Shown: positions 18,558-28,364, counted from the stretch's first letter. The stretch: DNA of 64,000 nucleotides from CAVOJY01 sp963696405 (GCA_963696405.1 CAVOJY010000006.1:248001-312000), one strand, 5' to 3'. Numbers and translations are program-made. Notes: a model not told the origin generated them from the sequence alone.

Positions 18558-19522
18558 TGACCGTACGCCCTCGCAAGCGCCCCCAGGTCGCGGACGTGAT
18601 CGAGGTCACGTGGAAGCAGGTCCTGGAAGGCGATCCGCCCTGCGCCTGCCCGCTGGTACGAGGCGATCTGTCCCGCGGCCTGCTCGATGGTGCCGACGAT
18701 CATCCGGTCGCGCCGCTCCTCCAGCCATGCCCGACCCACCTCGGCATCCTCGCCGACGGCGGCCACGAGTTCCCGCACCCGGTCCTCGACCCCGGCCTGC
18801 GTCCGCGCGATGACCGCCGGGACAAGGATTGAGTAGGTCAGCTCATCGGGATCGCGACCGCGATCGAGGCATGCCCGCCGCACCCCCGCGAACACGGCGG
18901 GCAGGCCGTCAACTTCCGCGCGGGAGTGGTTGTACTCGTCGGCATATGTGGCGGCCAGCCGCGCCGTGCGCGGCCCGCCGGCGCTCCCGCCGACGATGAT
19001 GCGCGGGTGCCGGCCCCCGGGTCCGCCTGTCGGGACCGGCGCGAAGTGCGCCTCGTCGACCTGCCAGAACCTCCCCGTGTACGACCATCCCGGGCCCCCC
19101 GTCCAGAGCCCGTGGACGATGGCGAGCTGCTCCTCGAGCATGTCGAACCGCGTCTTCAGGTCGGGAAAGGCGAACCCGTGGCGACGGTGCTCGAGCTCGT
19201 TCCACCCGGCACCAAGGCCGACCTCGACACGCCCGCCGCTCATCTCGTCGACGGTGGCAGCCACTTTCGCGAGCTCACCCGGGGCGCGGAAGGTCACCGG
19301 TGAAACGAGCGAACCGAGTCCGATCCGCTCGGTGTCCCGGGCCAGGCCGGCCAGGGTGGCCCAGGCGTCGGTGGTGGGCAGATCGGAGCGGCCGGGAAAG
19401 CTCGAGTAGTGGTCCGAGCGCAGAAACGTCTCGAACCCGGCCGCCTCGGCGGCCCGAGCCAGCGCCAGGATCTCAGCGTAGGCCAGCCCCTGCTGGGGTT
19501 CCGCCATGAGCGCGAACCGCAT
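18551..19522 (-). CDS. LLM-class F420-dependent oxidoreductase (TIGR03560-like)
   Basis: 323 residues. A luciferase-like TIM barrel beginning RFALMAEPQQGLAYAEIL, with LRSDHYSSFPG, LGSLVSPVTFRAPGELAK, VDEMSGGRVEVGLGAGWNE and HPRIIVGGSAGGPRTARLAA. These blocks are typical of F420-dependent members, which oxidise or reduce alcohols, sugars or methylene-tetrahydromethanopterin-type substrates. The substrate cannot be read from sequence. The gene is divergent from the MarR regulator (69-bp gap), so it may be a target of it (inference). Confidence 0.85.
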   Translation of the reverse strand: MRFALMAEPQQGLAYAEILALARAAEAAGFETFLRSDHYSSFPGRSDLPTTDAWATLAGLARDTERIGLGSLVSPVTFRAPGELAKVAATVDEMSGGRVEVGLGAGWNELEHRRHGFAFPDLKTRFDMLEEQLAIVHGLWTGGPGWSYTGRFWQVDEAHFAPVPTGGPGGRHPRIIVGGSAGGPRTARLAATYADEYNHSRAEVDGLPAVFAGVRRACLDRGRDPDELTYSILVPAVIARTQAGVEDRVRELVAAVGEDAEVGRAWLEERRDRMIVGTIEQAAGQIASYQRAGAGRIAFQDLLPRDLDHVRDLGALARAYGQG

Positions 19523-19591
19523 CTGCGTCTCCCTCGAGTCTGGGCGATAATAGTCGCCTTCGCCACAACCATTTACCGAGGCTGAAACACC

Positions 19592-20116
19592 TTGACGCCG
19601 GATCTCGTGCGCTCACCCGTCCGCCCGGGTGTCGAAGAAGTCGTCGCCGAGCTCGCTCCGCTCATGGCCGGGCGGCACCGCGGGCTCGCCGAGCGATGCC
19701 GTCGCCACGCGCTAAGCATGATGCACCTCTACGTCCTGGGCGTCCTCGAGGAGAGCGCCGCCGTTCCGATGAGCCGGCTCGCCGAGAGACTCGACGTCTC
19801 CGTCTCGAGTACGACCGGCATCGTGACGCGGATGGAAGAGCGCGGCCTGGTCGAACGAGTCCACGACCGCGACGACCGACGTGTCGTCCTCGTCCGGCTG
19901 ACACCCGAGGGGCAGCGGATGGTCCGCTCGGTCGAGAGCGCCGGGCGCGATCGCCTGGCTACGATCCTGGGGGAGTTGGAGGCCGACGAACTCGCCCGCG
20001 TCCTGGATGCGGCCCGGCTCTTCTCGGCCGCCGTGCGCCGCCATGCGGCGGCCCGGGGATCGTCGGCGCACGACGGCACCCCCGTGAAGCACGTAGCGGC
20101 ACCCGTGAACCAGTAG
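19592..20116 (+). CDS. MarR-family transcriptional regulator
   Basis: 174 residues from a TTG; a GTG about 15 bases later is an alternative. The winged helix-turn-helix is seen in MSRLAERLDVSVSSTTGIVT (recognition region) and ERVHDRDDRRVVLVRLTPEG (wing with the conserved DxRD/R). MarR proteins are dimeric repressors that release DNA on binding phenolic or drug-like ligands. The gene is 22 bases upstream of a DHA2-type drug exporter, a classic MarR target, and divergent from an LLM oxidoreductase. The C-terminal ~25 residues are a low-complexity tail. Confidence 0.85.
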   Translation: MTPDLVRSPVRPGVEEVVAELAPLMAGRHRGLAERCRRHALSMMHLYVLGVLEESAAVPMSRLAERLDVSVSSTTGIVTRMEERGLVERVHDRDDRRVVLVRLTPEGQRMVRSVESAGRDRLATILGELEADELARVLDAARLFSAAVRRHAAARGSSAHDGTPVKHVAAPVNQ

Positions 20117-20138
20117 CGACGAGGAGAGCACTGCGCCC

Positions 20139-21837
20139 ATGGAAGACGTGTCCGCGCTGAAGCAGGCCCCGGAAGGCCGCCCCTCGCTGCACCCCGCCCT
20201 CGAGCTGTCGCCGCGGGCACGCAACGAGGTCCTCCTGGCCATCCTCCTGGCGCTCTTCCTCAGCGCCCTCGACCAGACCATCGTGGGAACGGCGCTGCCG
20301 CGCATCGTCACGGACCTGTCCGGCAACGACCTCTACACGTGGGTCGTCACCTCGTACCTCCTGACGAGCACGATCACGGGGCCCATCTACGGCAAGCTGT
20401 CCGATCTCTACGGGCGCAAGCCCATGCTCCTCATCGGGATCGTGCTCTTCCTCCTGGGCTCGTTCCTCTCCGGGCTGTCGCAGGACATGTGGCAGCTCAT
20501 CCTGTTCCGCGGCGTCCAGGGCCTCGGCGCGGGCGCGATCTTCCCGGTGTCCCTCGCGGTGATCGGCGACCTCTTCACACCGGCCGAGCGGGGCAAGTAC
20601 CAGGGCCTGTTCGGCGCCGTCTTCGGCGTGTCGGCGCTGGTCGGGCCGTGGCTGGGCGGGTTCATCACCGACGCCCTCAGCTGGCACTGGGTTTTCTTCA
20701 TCAACCTGCCGATCGGCGCGGTCGCCCTCTACGTGATCTGGCGGGTCCTGCCCACCTTCCGGCGGCCGGACGCCTCCCGTTCGATCGACTACCTTGGAGT
20801 CGCGGTCTTCACCGGGGCGGTCGTGCCGTTCCTCGTCGGGATCACGAACAAGCAGACCGGCGAATGGACCGATCCCCAGGTCGGCGGGTTCATGCTCCTC
20901 GGCCTCGCCCTGGGGGTGGTCTTCGTCCTGATCGAGCGCCGGGCGATCGAGCCGATCGTGGACCTGGGCCTCTTCCGCATGCGCTCGTACAGCAGCTCGA
21001 TCGTCGCGACCTTCCTCGCGTCCTTCGGGTTCTTCGGCGCCGTGATCTTCCTGCCACGGTTCTTCCAGTTCGTGCGGGGCTCGAGCGCCACACAATCCGG
21101 GTACCAGATCCTGCCGCTCCTGGTGGGCGTCATCTTCAGCTCGATCCTGGCGGGCCAGATCGTCGCGCGCACCGGCCGGTACAAGGTCCTCATCGTCGTC
21201 TCGCTCGGCATCGCTGCCCTCGGGCTTGCCCTGTGGACGCAGCTCCACGCAGGGACGGACATCTGGGTCCTGTGGCTCTGGATGTTCGTCACGGGCCTCG
21301 GCCTGGGTCCGACCCTCGCCGTGTTCACGATCATCGTCCAGGCGTCGGTCCCGGTTCGCGAAGCTCGGCGTCGCGACCAGCAACCTGACCTTCTTCCGGC
21401 AGATCGGCGGCTCCATCGGCCTCGCGATCATGGGAACGGTCTTCGGCGACACGCTGCGCGACCAGGCCCCGGCGCAACTTGTGAACGCGGGGGTCCCGCA
21501 GCAGTTGGTCGATCAGTTCGCCGGCCACTCCACTTTCAGCAGCGGGAACCTCACGGCCGTGGGCGGGGACCTGGGGGCCTCGATCCTGGCGGCGGTCCCG
21601 GCCCAGGTCCAGGACATGGTCAAGCCCCTGATCCCGGCGATCATCGCGGGAATCCACGAGGCGTTCGCACTGGCCGTGGCGGCCATCTTCGCGGTCGGGG
21701 CGATAGCGATGGTCCTGGCGCTCGCGGCTGCGCTCTTCATGAAGGAGGTGCCGCTCCGCGCGACGTTCGGCAGCCAGCCGGCGCCGGCGGGCAGGGGCGA
21801 GTCGCCCGTGCCCGTGGAGGTGACCATCACCGACTGA
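20139..21837 (+). CDS. DHA2/EmrB-type MFS drug exporter (frameshifted)
   Basis: About 565 residues. The first frame carries FLSALDQTIVGTALPRIVTD (motif D-like), GKLSDLYGRKPMLLIG (motif A) and GPWLGGFITDALSWHWVFFI (motif C and the helix-6 block); fourteen helices are expected. At about 21351-21360 an extra base shifts the frame, and the rest (KLGVATSNLTFFRQIGGSIG) continues in the second frame to a stop at 21835. Without correction the protein would lose its last four helices and read into junk. Substrate is probably hydrophobic drugs, by family. It is co-directional with the marR gene and probably repressed by it. Confidence 0.88.
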
Positions 21838-21872
21838 CGGGCGAGCCTCCTCCCGCCCGCCGGTCACGCTGG

Positions 21873-21900
21873 GCCGCCCCGGCCATTCGGCCGGGGCGGC
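21873..21900. terminator. Strong bidirectional hairpin between convergent genes
   Basis: 12-bp perfect stem GCCGCCCCGGCC / GGCCGGGGCGGC around an ATTC loop, between the MFS stop (21837) and the GYD gene end (21937). There is no T-run on either side. Confidence 0.7.
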
Positions 21901-21936
21901 TCCGGTTCGCCGGGAGGTCCTGCCCGGAGGCGCTGC

Positions 21937-22233
21937 CTACCCTGCTGCGGCCGCCAGGATCCTCGCCATTTCGTCGCGGTCGAACGCGCGCAGGGTGGTG
22001 GTCCGGATGAGCCCGGCGGCGCCGATCCCCATCGCTGTGAGCACCGCGTGCTCGTCATCCGGGCCCTCCAGGACGACGATCATGTCGTACTGGCCAAGTG
22101 TCCAGTACACCGCCTTGATCTTTGCACCGCGCTTCCCGATGTACTCGAGGGCGCGGTCCATCTGCCCGATGGCGTTTCGGGCATCCTTGATCCCCTCCTG
22201 CGTCCAGTTGCACAGGGCGACGTAATGGGCCAT
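21937..22233 (-). CDS. GYD-domain small protein
   Basis: 98 residues. AHYVALCNWTQEGIKDARNA and YWTLGQYDMIVVLEGPDDEH match the GYD domain, a ferredoxin-like fold in small cytoplasmic proteins, often annotated as function-unknown dimeric alpha/beta barrels. The ATG at 22233 gives the usual start just before the first strand. It stands alone between a terminator and the DUF4349 gene. Confidence 0.85.
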   Translation of the reverse strand: MAHYVALCNWTQEGIKDARNAIGQMDRALEYIGKRGAKIKAVYWTLGQYDMIVVLEGPDDEHAVLTAMGIGAAGLIRTTTLRAFDRDEMARILAAAAG

Positions 22234-22396
22234 GTACGCATCCTCCCGGCGGCATCCGCTGTCTCCAGCGTGCCGCTGAACGGGCGGGTCGGTCTCGCCA
22301 GTGGCTCGGCGCAGTCCCGGCGGCCGGGTTCGGGCCGCGCGTCGTCGCCTCCCGCGCTCCGTCCAGTATCGCGCGCTCCGGCCTGCGAGGCCAGAC

Positions 22397-23469
22397 CTAT
22401 GCGACCTCTGCCGGGCCCGTCGGACCACTTGCCGGGGGTTCGCCGCCCGTTGTCGCCAGGATCGCAGAGCCGCCGGCGGGCGGTCCCCAGAGGGGTGCCG
22501 GGGGCCGTGGACGGCCGACGCGGCGCGCCGCGCGGCGCAGGACGAAGATGATCGGCACGGCGAAGAGGAGGACCAGGAGAAAGACGGGCAGGCCGACGAC
22601 GACAGCCCAGACGGCTGCCGAGGCCAGCGACTGCCCCAGCTCCACGAGCCGGCCGGCAGCCCTGTCGAGCTCCGCTGCAAGGCTCCAGCCCTGCGCCGCG
22701 GTCGTCACCACGGCGACGGGCACCGTGTACGTTGCCGTGAGCGTTCCGAGGGCGGCCTGGGCCTCGAGGTGGGCCTTCTGCGTCGCCAGCTGCTCGATCT
22801 CGCCCCGGACGGCGGTGAGCTGGGCCTGGACCTCGAGCACGTCCGAGATCTTCGCCGCCTGCTCCATGATGTCCTGCAGCGCCTGCTCGGTGACCCTCAG
22901 GTTCTCGATGCGGGCGCCCAGGTCCAGGACCTGGCCGGTGACCTCCACCGCTCCCGTCTGCTCGGTCACGACCTTCGTCGCGAGCGCGCGCAGGGCCGAG
23001 AGCGCCTCGTCCCACCGGTCCGCGGGGACGCGATAGGTGATGACCGCGACCGACTGGTCGCTCTCGTTCGACTCCTCCGACCCGCTCACGTAGCCGCCCA
23101 GCCCGGCGATGGCGGACTTGGCCTTCGACGAGGACGGTCGGGACGTCGGTCACCTCGAGCCTGAGGGTGCCCGTCTTGATGATGAGAGGCTGATCGGCCT
23201 TCACGAGGTTGCTCGCGCCGTCGCCCTCGACCGTCGAGCCCGTCTCGTCCGACTTCCCTGGGACCCCTGCGGGACCGGCATCCACCGGCAGACCGTCGGG
23301 AAGCGGCGGGGCCCCGCCCGTCGCCTGTTCGGTGGACCCGTTCTCGAATCCGTCGAGTGCGCCCCGTCCGGCAGCGCCGCCGCTCGCGCCGGCGCACGCC
23401 CCGATGAGCGCGACGATGATGATGAAGCCGAGGACCGTGGCTGCGGTTCTGCTGTGCCGTCGCGTTCAT
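22397..23469 (-). CDS. DUF4349 membrane lipoprotein (frameshifted, two breaks)
   Basis: The C-terminal part (up to about 23090) encodes SGSEESNESDQSVAVITYRV, a long coiled-coil-prone helix (about 60 residues with LEVQAQLTAVRGEIEQLATQ), then a transmembrane helix and a basic cytoplasmic tail, the DUF4349 architecture. The preceding block ADQPLIIKTGTLRLEVTDV lies in another frame, joined near 23121-23145. Further upstream a lipoprotein-like helix GFIIIVALIGACAGASG is present in that same frame, but its start codon (ATG at 23469) is out of frame, so a second indel near 23430-23460 is inferred. DUF4349 proteins are envelope proteins of unknown role. Confidence 0.75.
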
Positions 23470-23635
23470 GGCCGGGACCCTCCGTGCATGTGGCCAGTGT
23501 CAAGAGGGCGGCGGCCGGGGGGCCCGGCGCCTGGTGGCCCGTCTACCGGAAGCGTGCCGCCCTGCGCCCCGCTGACGTCCGACGAGCCACCGCGGGTTCC
23601 CTGCGCTGGCGGGCGTCCTGCTAGGATCGGTGCGC

Positions 23636-24173
23636 ATGGGCACCGAACGGGAGCAGGCGGCGAGTCCGCGCCCGCGTCCGGCGGCGCCCTCCGCCGTCGC
23701 CCCCATCCCGCCGGGGCTTGCCGCGCCGGGCACGGGTGACGCGCCGTACCTGCGCGTGCTGCCGGTTTCGGAGCGTGCCCGCAGGGACGCTTCGTCGGGT
23801 CGTCGTCGGCGATCTCGACCTGCTCATTGCCAGCACGACAGTCGGGCTGATCGCGAGCGACGACCGGTGCCCGCACATGTCGGCTCCCCTCTCGTTGGGC
23901 ACGCTCGACGGGACCGCCGTCGACTGCATCCTCCATCGGGCGGTGATCGACCTCGCGACCGGCGAGATCCTGGAGTTCCCGACGACCGGCGGTCTTGGGC
24001 CCGACGGCGTTGAGCACCCGTCGTGGACGACCCCCGGAAGCCCGCCGAAGCCCGAGCGCACCGACGCGAAGGCGCGCGCCCGCGCCCTCACGCGGACCCG
24101 TCGACCCCGCTACTACCCGGTCCGGATCCGGGAGGGCTGGGTCGAGGTCGCCGTGCCGGAGGCCTCGCCGTAG
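23636..24173 (+). CDS. Rieske [2Fe-2S] domain protein (frameshifted)
   Basis: About 178 residues once an extra base at about 23774 is allowed for (VLPVSE then VPAGTLRRVVVGDLDLL). The Rieske ligands are visible: CPHMSAPLSLG (C-x-H) and VDCILHRAVID (C-x2-H). They bind a [2Fe-2S] cluster with two Cys and two His, as in ferredoxin-type subunits of oxygenases or stand-alone electron carriers. There is no transmembrane anchor. AGGA lies ten bases upstream of the ATG at 23636. Its redox partner is not obvious nearby. The N-terminal 30 residues are Pro-rich. Confidence 0.8.
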
Positions 24174-24228
24174 CCGAGCCTGCCCTGCGCTCGCCTCGCA
24201 CCGGGCTGCGGTTATCATGCCGTCACCC

Positions 24229-25313
24229 ATGACAGACGATCTCCCCGCCGGCAGGTCGAACTGCATCCTGCTCGGGCTGCCCGACGATCCCCGGACGCAC
24301 TTCGCCTTCGCCCATGCCGGCCACCGATGCCACGCGTTGCGCCGCCCCGAGCCGGTGGACGAGGCGTTCCAGGAGACCTATCTGCCTGGCCGCGCGGCAC
24401 GTCGAGTGCCCGCGGTACCGCGTCTGGGCCGGGCAGCGAGGCGGGCCGACGGTACCTGCGGCGGCGGTGATCGGCGCGGCCGCCGCGGCGAGCGTCGCGC
24501 AAACCGGGGAGAGGCCGCGATACCCGCCGCCCCGGACATCGCCGCGTCGCCGGCTTCGAGCCCGGAGGCCTCGGCCGACGCCAGGGTCCATTCCAGCGGA
24601 GGCACCGGACCCCGCCGTACCGGTTCTTGCGGCGCGGGACGTCGTTCCGCCGGAAGAAGACGTCGTCCCACCGGCAGAGGAGTCCGCCGCGGCCCCCCTC
24701 GCGTGGAGCGCCGATGCGCTCGCCGGATCAGCCGCTCTCGCCGGGCCGGCCGCGCTCGCCGGACCGGATGTGCCTGACGGTCAGCCGCAGGAGCCGGGAT
24801 CCACGCTCGAGCCCGTCCCGGCGGCCGCGCCGTCGCTGTCGCATGGCACGAGCGCAGCGGCACCGGGGCCCGCGCGCCGGCGCAGCGGCCGAAGCTGGCC
24901 CGCGCGGCTGGTGCGCGGCGCCCTCCTCCTGGTCCTGCTCGTCGCCGCCGCAGGAGCCGCAGGGTACGGCCTCGCCTTCGTCATGACGCGCATGAGCGAC
25001 GGGTCGGGCGGGGTCGCCGTCGCCTCTCCGACGGCCACGTCTCCTTTCGCCGCCGGCTTCAGGGTCCGAGGCGCCCGCAAGCGCGAGCGCGAGCGCGACG
25101 GCGCGGCCGACGAAAGCGTCCACCGCATCGCCCAGGACGTCTGCGCCGACCGGAACGCCCGTCTACCGCGTCCATGTCGTCAAAGCCGGCGAGACGATCT
25201 CGGCAATCGCGGCGAAGTACAAGACGACCGTCGAGGCGATCGTCGAGCTCAACAAGCTCTCCAATCCGAACGTCATCTTCGCGGGCCAGAAGCTCCTGAT
25301 CCCTCCGAAGTAG
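24229..25313 (+). CDS. Cys-rich head/TM/LysM protein, copy 2 (frameshifted twice)
   Basis: About 361 residues after bridging breaks near 24381 and 25050-25058. The head reads NCILLGLPDDPRTHFAFAHA, then HRCHALRRPEPV and YCLAARHVECPRY, the same C...HRC...YCL...CP pattern as the protein at 13122-15186. It continues with an Ala/Pro-rich region, a transmembrane helix (about residues 228-248, LVRGALLLVLLVAAAGAAGY), a Ser/Ala linker and a C-terminal LysM domain (YRVHVVKAGETISAIAAKYK...VIFAGQKLLIPP). A peptidoglycan-binding surface protein with a cytosolic Cys-rich head is predicted. The start at 24217 (12 bases earlier) is equally possible. Confidence 0.8.
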
Positions 25314-25356
25314 GGCGGTTTGCCAACCCGGCCTCGAGCCGTGTAAGGTCCGCGTC

Positions 25357-27243
25357 ATGCTCCGTCGACTGGCGGTCGGCATGAGCGTGGCTGTGCTCGT
25401 CACGCTCGTGGCGACCGTCTCGAACACGGGTGCAGCGCGTGCCGCCGAGGCATGCACGGGCTGGACCAGCGAACTCACGCCACCTGCGACGATCAGGGTC
25501 CTCCGCACGACCGGCCCCGCGCCGGGAACAGTGGAGACCGTCGATTTCCGGTCGTACGTGGAGGATGTTTTGTCGCGCGAGTTCGGCGCGAGCAGACCAC
25601 CTGCCGTGCTGCGCGTGGGGGCCATCCTCGTGAAGCAGTACGCCTGGTATCACGCCATGCGATGGCGGGGCAAGTCGGCCGGCGGCCAGTGTTACGACGT
25701 CGTCGACACATCGCGCGATCAGGTGTACCGCCCCGAGCGGGGCGCGCCGGACCCCCGGCACCTTGAAGCCGTCGCCGCCACCTGGTCGATCACCCTGCGC
25801 AAGAACGGCCGGTTCTTCCCGACCGGGTACCGCCAGGGAGGCGCGGTCGCCTGCGGGGCCGATGCCGACGGCTGGCACCTCTTTCAGCGCAGCGCCTACC
25901 GCTGCGCTGCCGAAGGGATGTCGATGGAGACGATCCTTCGCACCTACCTCGAGCCGAACCTGTCGATCGTCGATCCGGGGGCGGGAGACGTCACCGGCGA
26001 CAGCCTGGGCGACATAAGCGTGCTTCTCGGACTCACCGGCGCCTCGATCGCGAACGCGGCCGCCGCGCGGGACGAGGACCCTCGGGCGGGAGCGCGCTCG
26101 GAGGCCGCCGCGGAGGCGTACCCGTCCGGCGGGGTCGTCGTTCGCGTGTACGAGGCGGGCGGAGTCGAGCCGCCGGCCCCGCCTGAAACACCATCACCGA
26201 CGCCGACGCCCACGGCGGCACCGACGCCCACTCCCACCCCCACGCCGGCCCGGTCTCCGACTCCACGGCCGCTGCCGCCGATCACCCTCCCAGTCGACCC
26301 GGCGTCCGTTCTCGCGACGGGCGTCGCCGACGTGACCGGCGACCGGCTCACCGACCTCGTTTTCCTCGTGCGGGGCGGCGCTGGTGCCCTGACGCTGTCG
26401 GTGGCGATTGCCGAGCAGGACCAGGCGTTCGGCCCGCTCGAACCCTGGTGGTCGAGCGAGGGCACATCGTTCAAGCTACCGTCGGGCACGTCGTTCTCCA
26501 TCGTCGCGGCCGACTTCGATGGTGACGGCCGAGCCGATGCGGGTCTCTTCGCCCGCATGCCTGCCGGGAGCGACGCACCGGCAGCTGCTGCGGGCACCGT
26601 CCGACCGACCGGCGAGCTGGGCAAGCTCTACGTTCTGCCGTCCGAAGCAGGGTCGTTCGGCCCGCCCACGAGCTGGCTCGGCCCCGTGCCGCTGAACCAG
26701 GGCGCGGCCGTCCTGGCCGCCGACGTGACCGGTGACGGCGAGGCCGACCTCGTGCTCCAGGAGGACCTCCTCTCGGAGGCGGACCCGACCGGGGCGCTCG
26801 GCCCGGTCGGCTACCGGTTCTCCGTCGCCCCGTCGCGGAGCGGCGGCGGGCTCGATCCACTCGAGCCGTGGTCCGACGTGGAGGGGGTCGCCGGCGCGGG
26901 AGCGCAGCTGGAGGCGGCCGACGTGGACCGCGACGGGCGCGTGGACATCGTCCTCGGCCACGCGGTGGGGACCGTGGGCGCGCGCTTCCTCGGGCTCATG
27001 TCGACGGGGAGCGACTTCGCTCCGAAGACGCTCTGGTCGGCCAGCCGCGGCTACACCTGGAGCGCCGCCAAGATGGCCGCCGCCGACGTGAACGGCGACG
27101 GGCGCGGGGACATCGTGATCCTGTACGACTTCGGGGCGTCGGGTACCCGGCTGTACCGCTACCTCTCGAACGGAGGCGCCCTCAAGTCATCGACTCGCTC
27201 CCTCGACCCGACGCTTCCCTGGGGGCCGGCCCGGCCGCTCTAG
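25357..27243 (+). CDS. Secreted SpoIID-like/FG-GAP repeat protein
   Basis: 628 residues. A signal peptide (1-30) is followed by a SpoIID/LytB-like region (about 40-200) with VDFRSYVEDVLSREFGAS and VGAILVKQYAWYHAMRW, where in SpoIID the Glu after the Leu/Ser is catalytic in peptidoglycan glycan-strand cleavage. A Pro/Thr linker (about 270-310) leads to a C-terminal array of FG-GAP-type motifs (DVTGDRLTDLVF, DFDGDGRADAG, DVTGDGEADLVL, DVDRDGRVDIVL, DVNGDGRGDIVI), the calcium-binding pattern of beta-propellers. The combination suggests a surface-anchored peptidoglycan-remodelling or adhesion protein. Stop codon overlaps the convergent ArsC-like gene by four bases. Confidence 0.8.
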   Translation: MLRRLAVGMSVAVLVTLVATVSNTGAARAAEACTGWTSELTPPATIRVLRTTGPAPGTVETVDFRSYVEDVLSREFGASRPPAVLRVGAILVKQYAWYHAMRWRGKSAGGQCYDVVDTSRDQVYRPERGAPDPRHLEAVAATWSITLRKNGRFFPTGYRQGGAVACGADADGWHLFQRSAYRCAAEGMSMETILRTYLEPNLSIVDPGAGDVTGDSLGDISVLLGLTGASIANAAAARDEDPRAGARSEAAAEAYPSGGVVVRVYEAGGVEPPAPPETPSPTPTPTAAPTPTPTPTPARSPTPRPLPPITLPVDPASVLATGVADVTGDRLTDLVFLVRGGAGALTLSVAIAEQDQAFGPLEPWWSSEGTSFKLPSGTSFSIVAADFDGDGRADAGLFARMPAGSDAPAAAAGTVRPTGELGKLYVLPSEAGSFGPPTSWLGPVPLNQGAAVLAADVTGDGEADLVLQEDLLSEADPTGALGPVGYRFSVAPSRSGGGLDPLEPWSDVEGVAGAGAQLEAADVDRDGRVDIVLGHAVGTVGARFLGLMSTGSDFAPKTLWSASRGYTWSAAKMAAADVNGDGRGDIVILYDFGASGTRLYRYLSNGGALKSSTRSLDPTLPWGPARPL

Positions 27244-27647
27244 GCGCGCCCCTCGCCTCGTTTCCCGGAATCGCCGGGCGGCGCCTTCCAGGTCCTCCAG
27301 GTCGCCTCGTCCGGTCCGATGGACAGCGCGTTCCCGTATCGGACGAGCGGCAACCGCAGCAGCGCGGGATCAGCGAGGACACGCGCGAGCACCTCGCCCG
27401 GCTCGAGTCGCATGTACGCGAGGCCCAGGTCCCGGTATCGCCTCCCGTCCGTGTCGAGCAGGGCGGCCTCCCCGAACCGGTCCGCGAACCGCCTCAGCTC
27501 GCCCGGGGCGGGCGCGCGGACCGCGACGTCGGCGAAGTGGACCTGGAACCGCCGCTCCTTGAAGAAGCGAAGCGCCTTCCGGGTGTCCCGGGAGTCACGG
27601 CGTCCGAAGACCTGGACGGAGGGCGTTGCGGAAGGCTGGGCGGGCAC
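27240..27647 (-). CDS. ArsC/Spx-fold protein lacking the catalytic cysteine
   Basis: 135 residues. The thioredoxin-like ArsC fold is indicated by SVQVFGRRDSRDTRKALRFF, HFADVAVRAPAPGELRRF and ALLRLPLVRYGNALSIG. In arsenate reductases and Spx the first block holds the active-site cysteine (CxxCRK); here it reads RDSRDTRK and no cysteine occurs anywhere in the protein. It is therefore unlikely to reduce arsenate; a regulatory or other role is possible. Stop codon overlaps the SpoIID-like gene. Confidence 0.8.
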   Translation of the reverse strand: MPAQPSATPSVQVFGRRDSRDTRKALRFFKERRFQVHFADVAVRAPAPGELRRFADRFGEAALLDTDGRRYRDLGLAYMRLEPGEVLARVLADPALLRLPLVRYGNALSIGPDEATWRTWKAPPGDSGKRGEGRA

Positions 27648-27668
27648 GGACCGGCGGAGTGTAAGGGC

Positions 27669-28364
27669 TCAGCCGCCGGTGACGGGCGGGCCGTCCGGCC
27701 CGTCGTCCGCGCCGGCGTGGTCGTTTGTCCCGGGCGGGCCGTTTGTGCCCGACCCGTTCTCCGGCAGCTCGTCCGGAAGGTCGATGTCGGCGAGCGTGCG
27801 GGCAAACGGATCGAGCGTCCTCCATACGCTCTCGTCGATCAGCTCGACCTCGAGCGCCCCCAGCAGATCGTGAAGGCTCCGGCGACCATCCGCGAGCAGG
27901 GCCTCCGCGACGCCGGCCGCCTCCGTCCGGATGACACAGGGAAGCGGGCGAACGTGATCGCCTTCCCCGAGCGCCACCGCGAGTCGCCCGGAGCCCTCGG
28001 CAGCCTCGAGCATGGTCGCCAGGACGACGTGCACCAGGCCCGGCATGTCGCCGCCGACGACGAGCGCCAGCGGCTGGGTTGCCGCAGCCAGCCCGGTACA
28101 CGTCCCGGCCAGGGGCCCCTCGTACGGCCGTGCATCGTGGACGACGGACGCGGGGACCAGCAGGCCGCCGGGCAGCTCGATGGGCTCGCCGGGAGCGCGC
28201 ACCACGATCACCTCCCGGCACACGCCCGCCACGGACAGCACGGCCAGATAGAGAGCAGGACGTCCGTGGATCGGCTCGGCCAGCTTGTCCCGCCCGAAAC
28301 GGCTCGAGCGGCCGCCGGCGAGCACGATGCCAGAAGCGGCGGGCAGGCGCGCGGTGTCGGCCAC
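27669..28364 (-). CDS. mobA: Molybdenum cofactor guanylyltransferase-like protein
   Basis: 231 residues from a GTG at 28364. SGIVLAGGRSSRFGRDKLAE is the nucleotidyltransferase signature of MobA (LAGG-x-SSR-x-G-x-DK), and LALVVGGDMPGLVHVVLATM the metal/GDP block. MobA attaches GMP to molybdopterin to make bis-MGD cofactor. No other molybdenum genes are in view, so another NTP transferase (e.g. for a sugar or FO-type cofactor) cannot be ruled out. The C-terminal ~25 residues are a low-complexity Gly/Asp/Pro tail. It is divergent from xth. Confidence 0.75.
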   Translation of the reverse strand: MADTARLPAASGIVLAGGRSSRFGRDKLAEPIHGRPALYLAVLSVAGVCREVIVVRAPGEPIELPGGLLVPASVVHDARPYEGPLAGTCTGLAAATQPLALVVGGDMPGLVHVVLATMLEAAEGSGRLAVALGEGDHVRPLPCVIRTEAAGVAEALLADGRRSLHDLLGALEVELIDESVWRTLDPFARTLADIDLPDELPENGSGTNGPPGTNDHAGADDGPDGPPVTGG

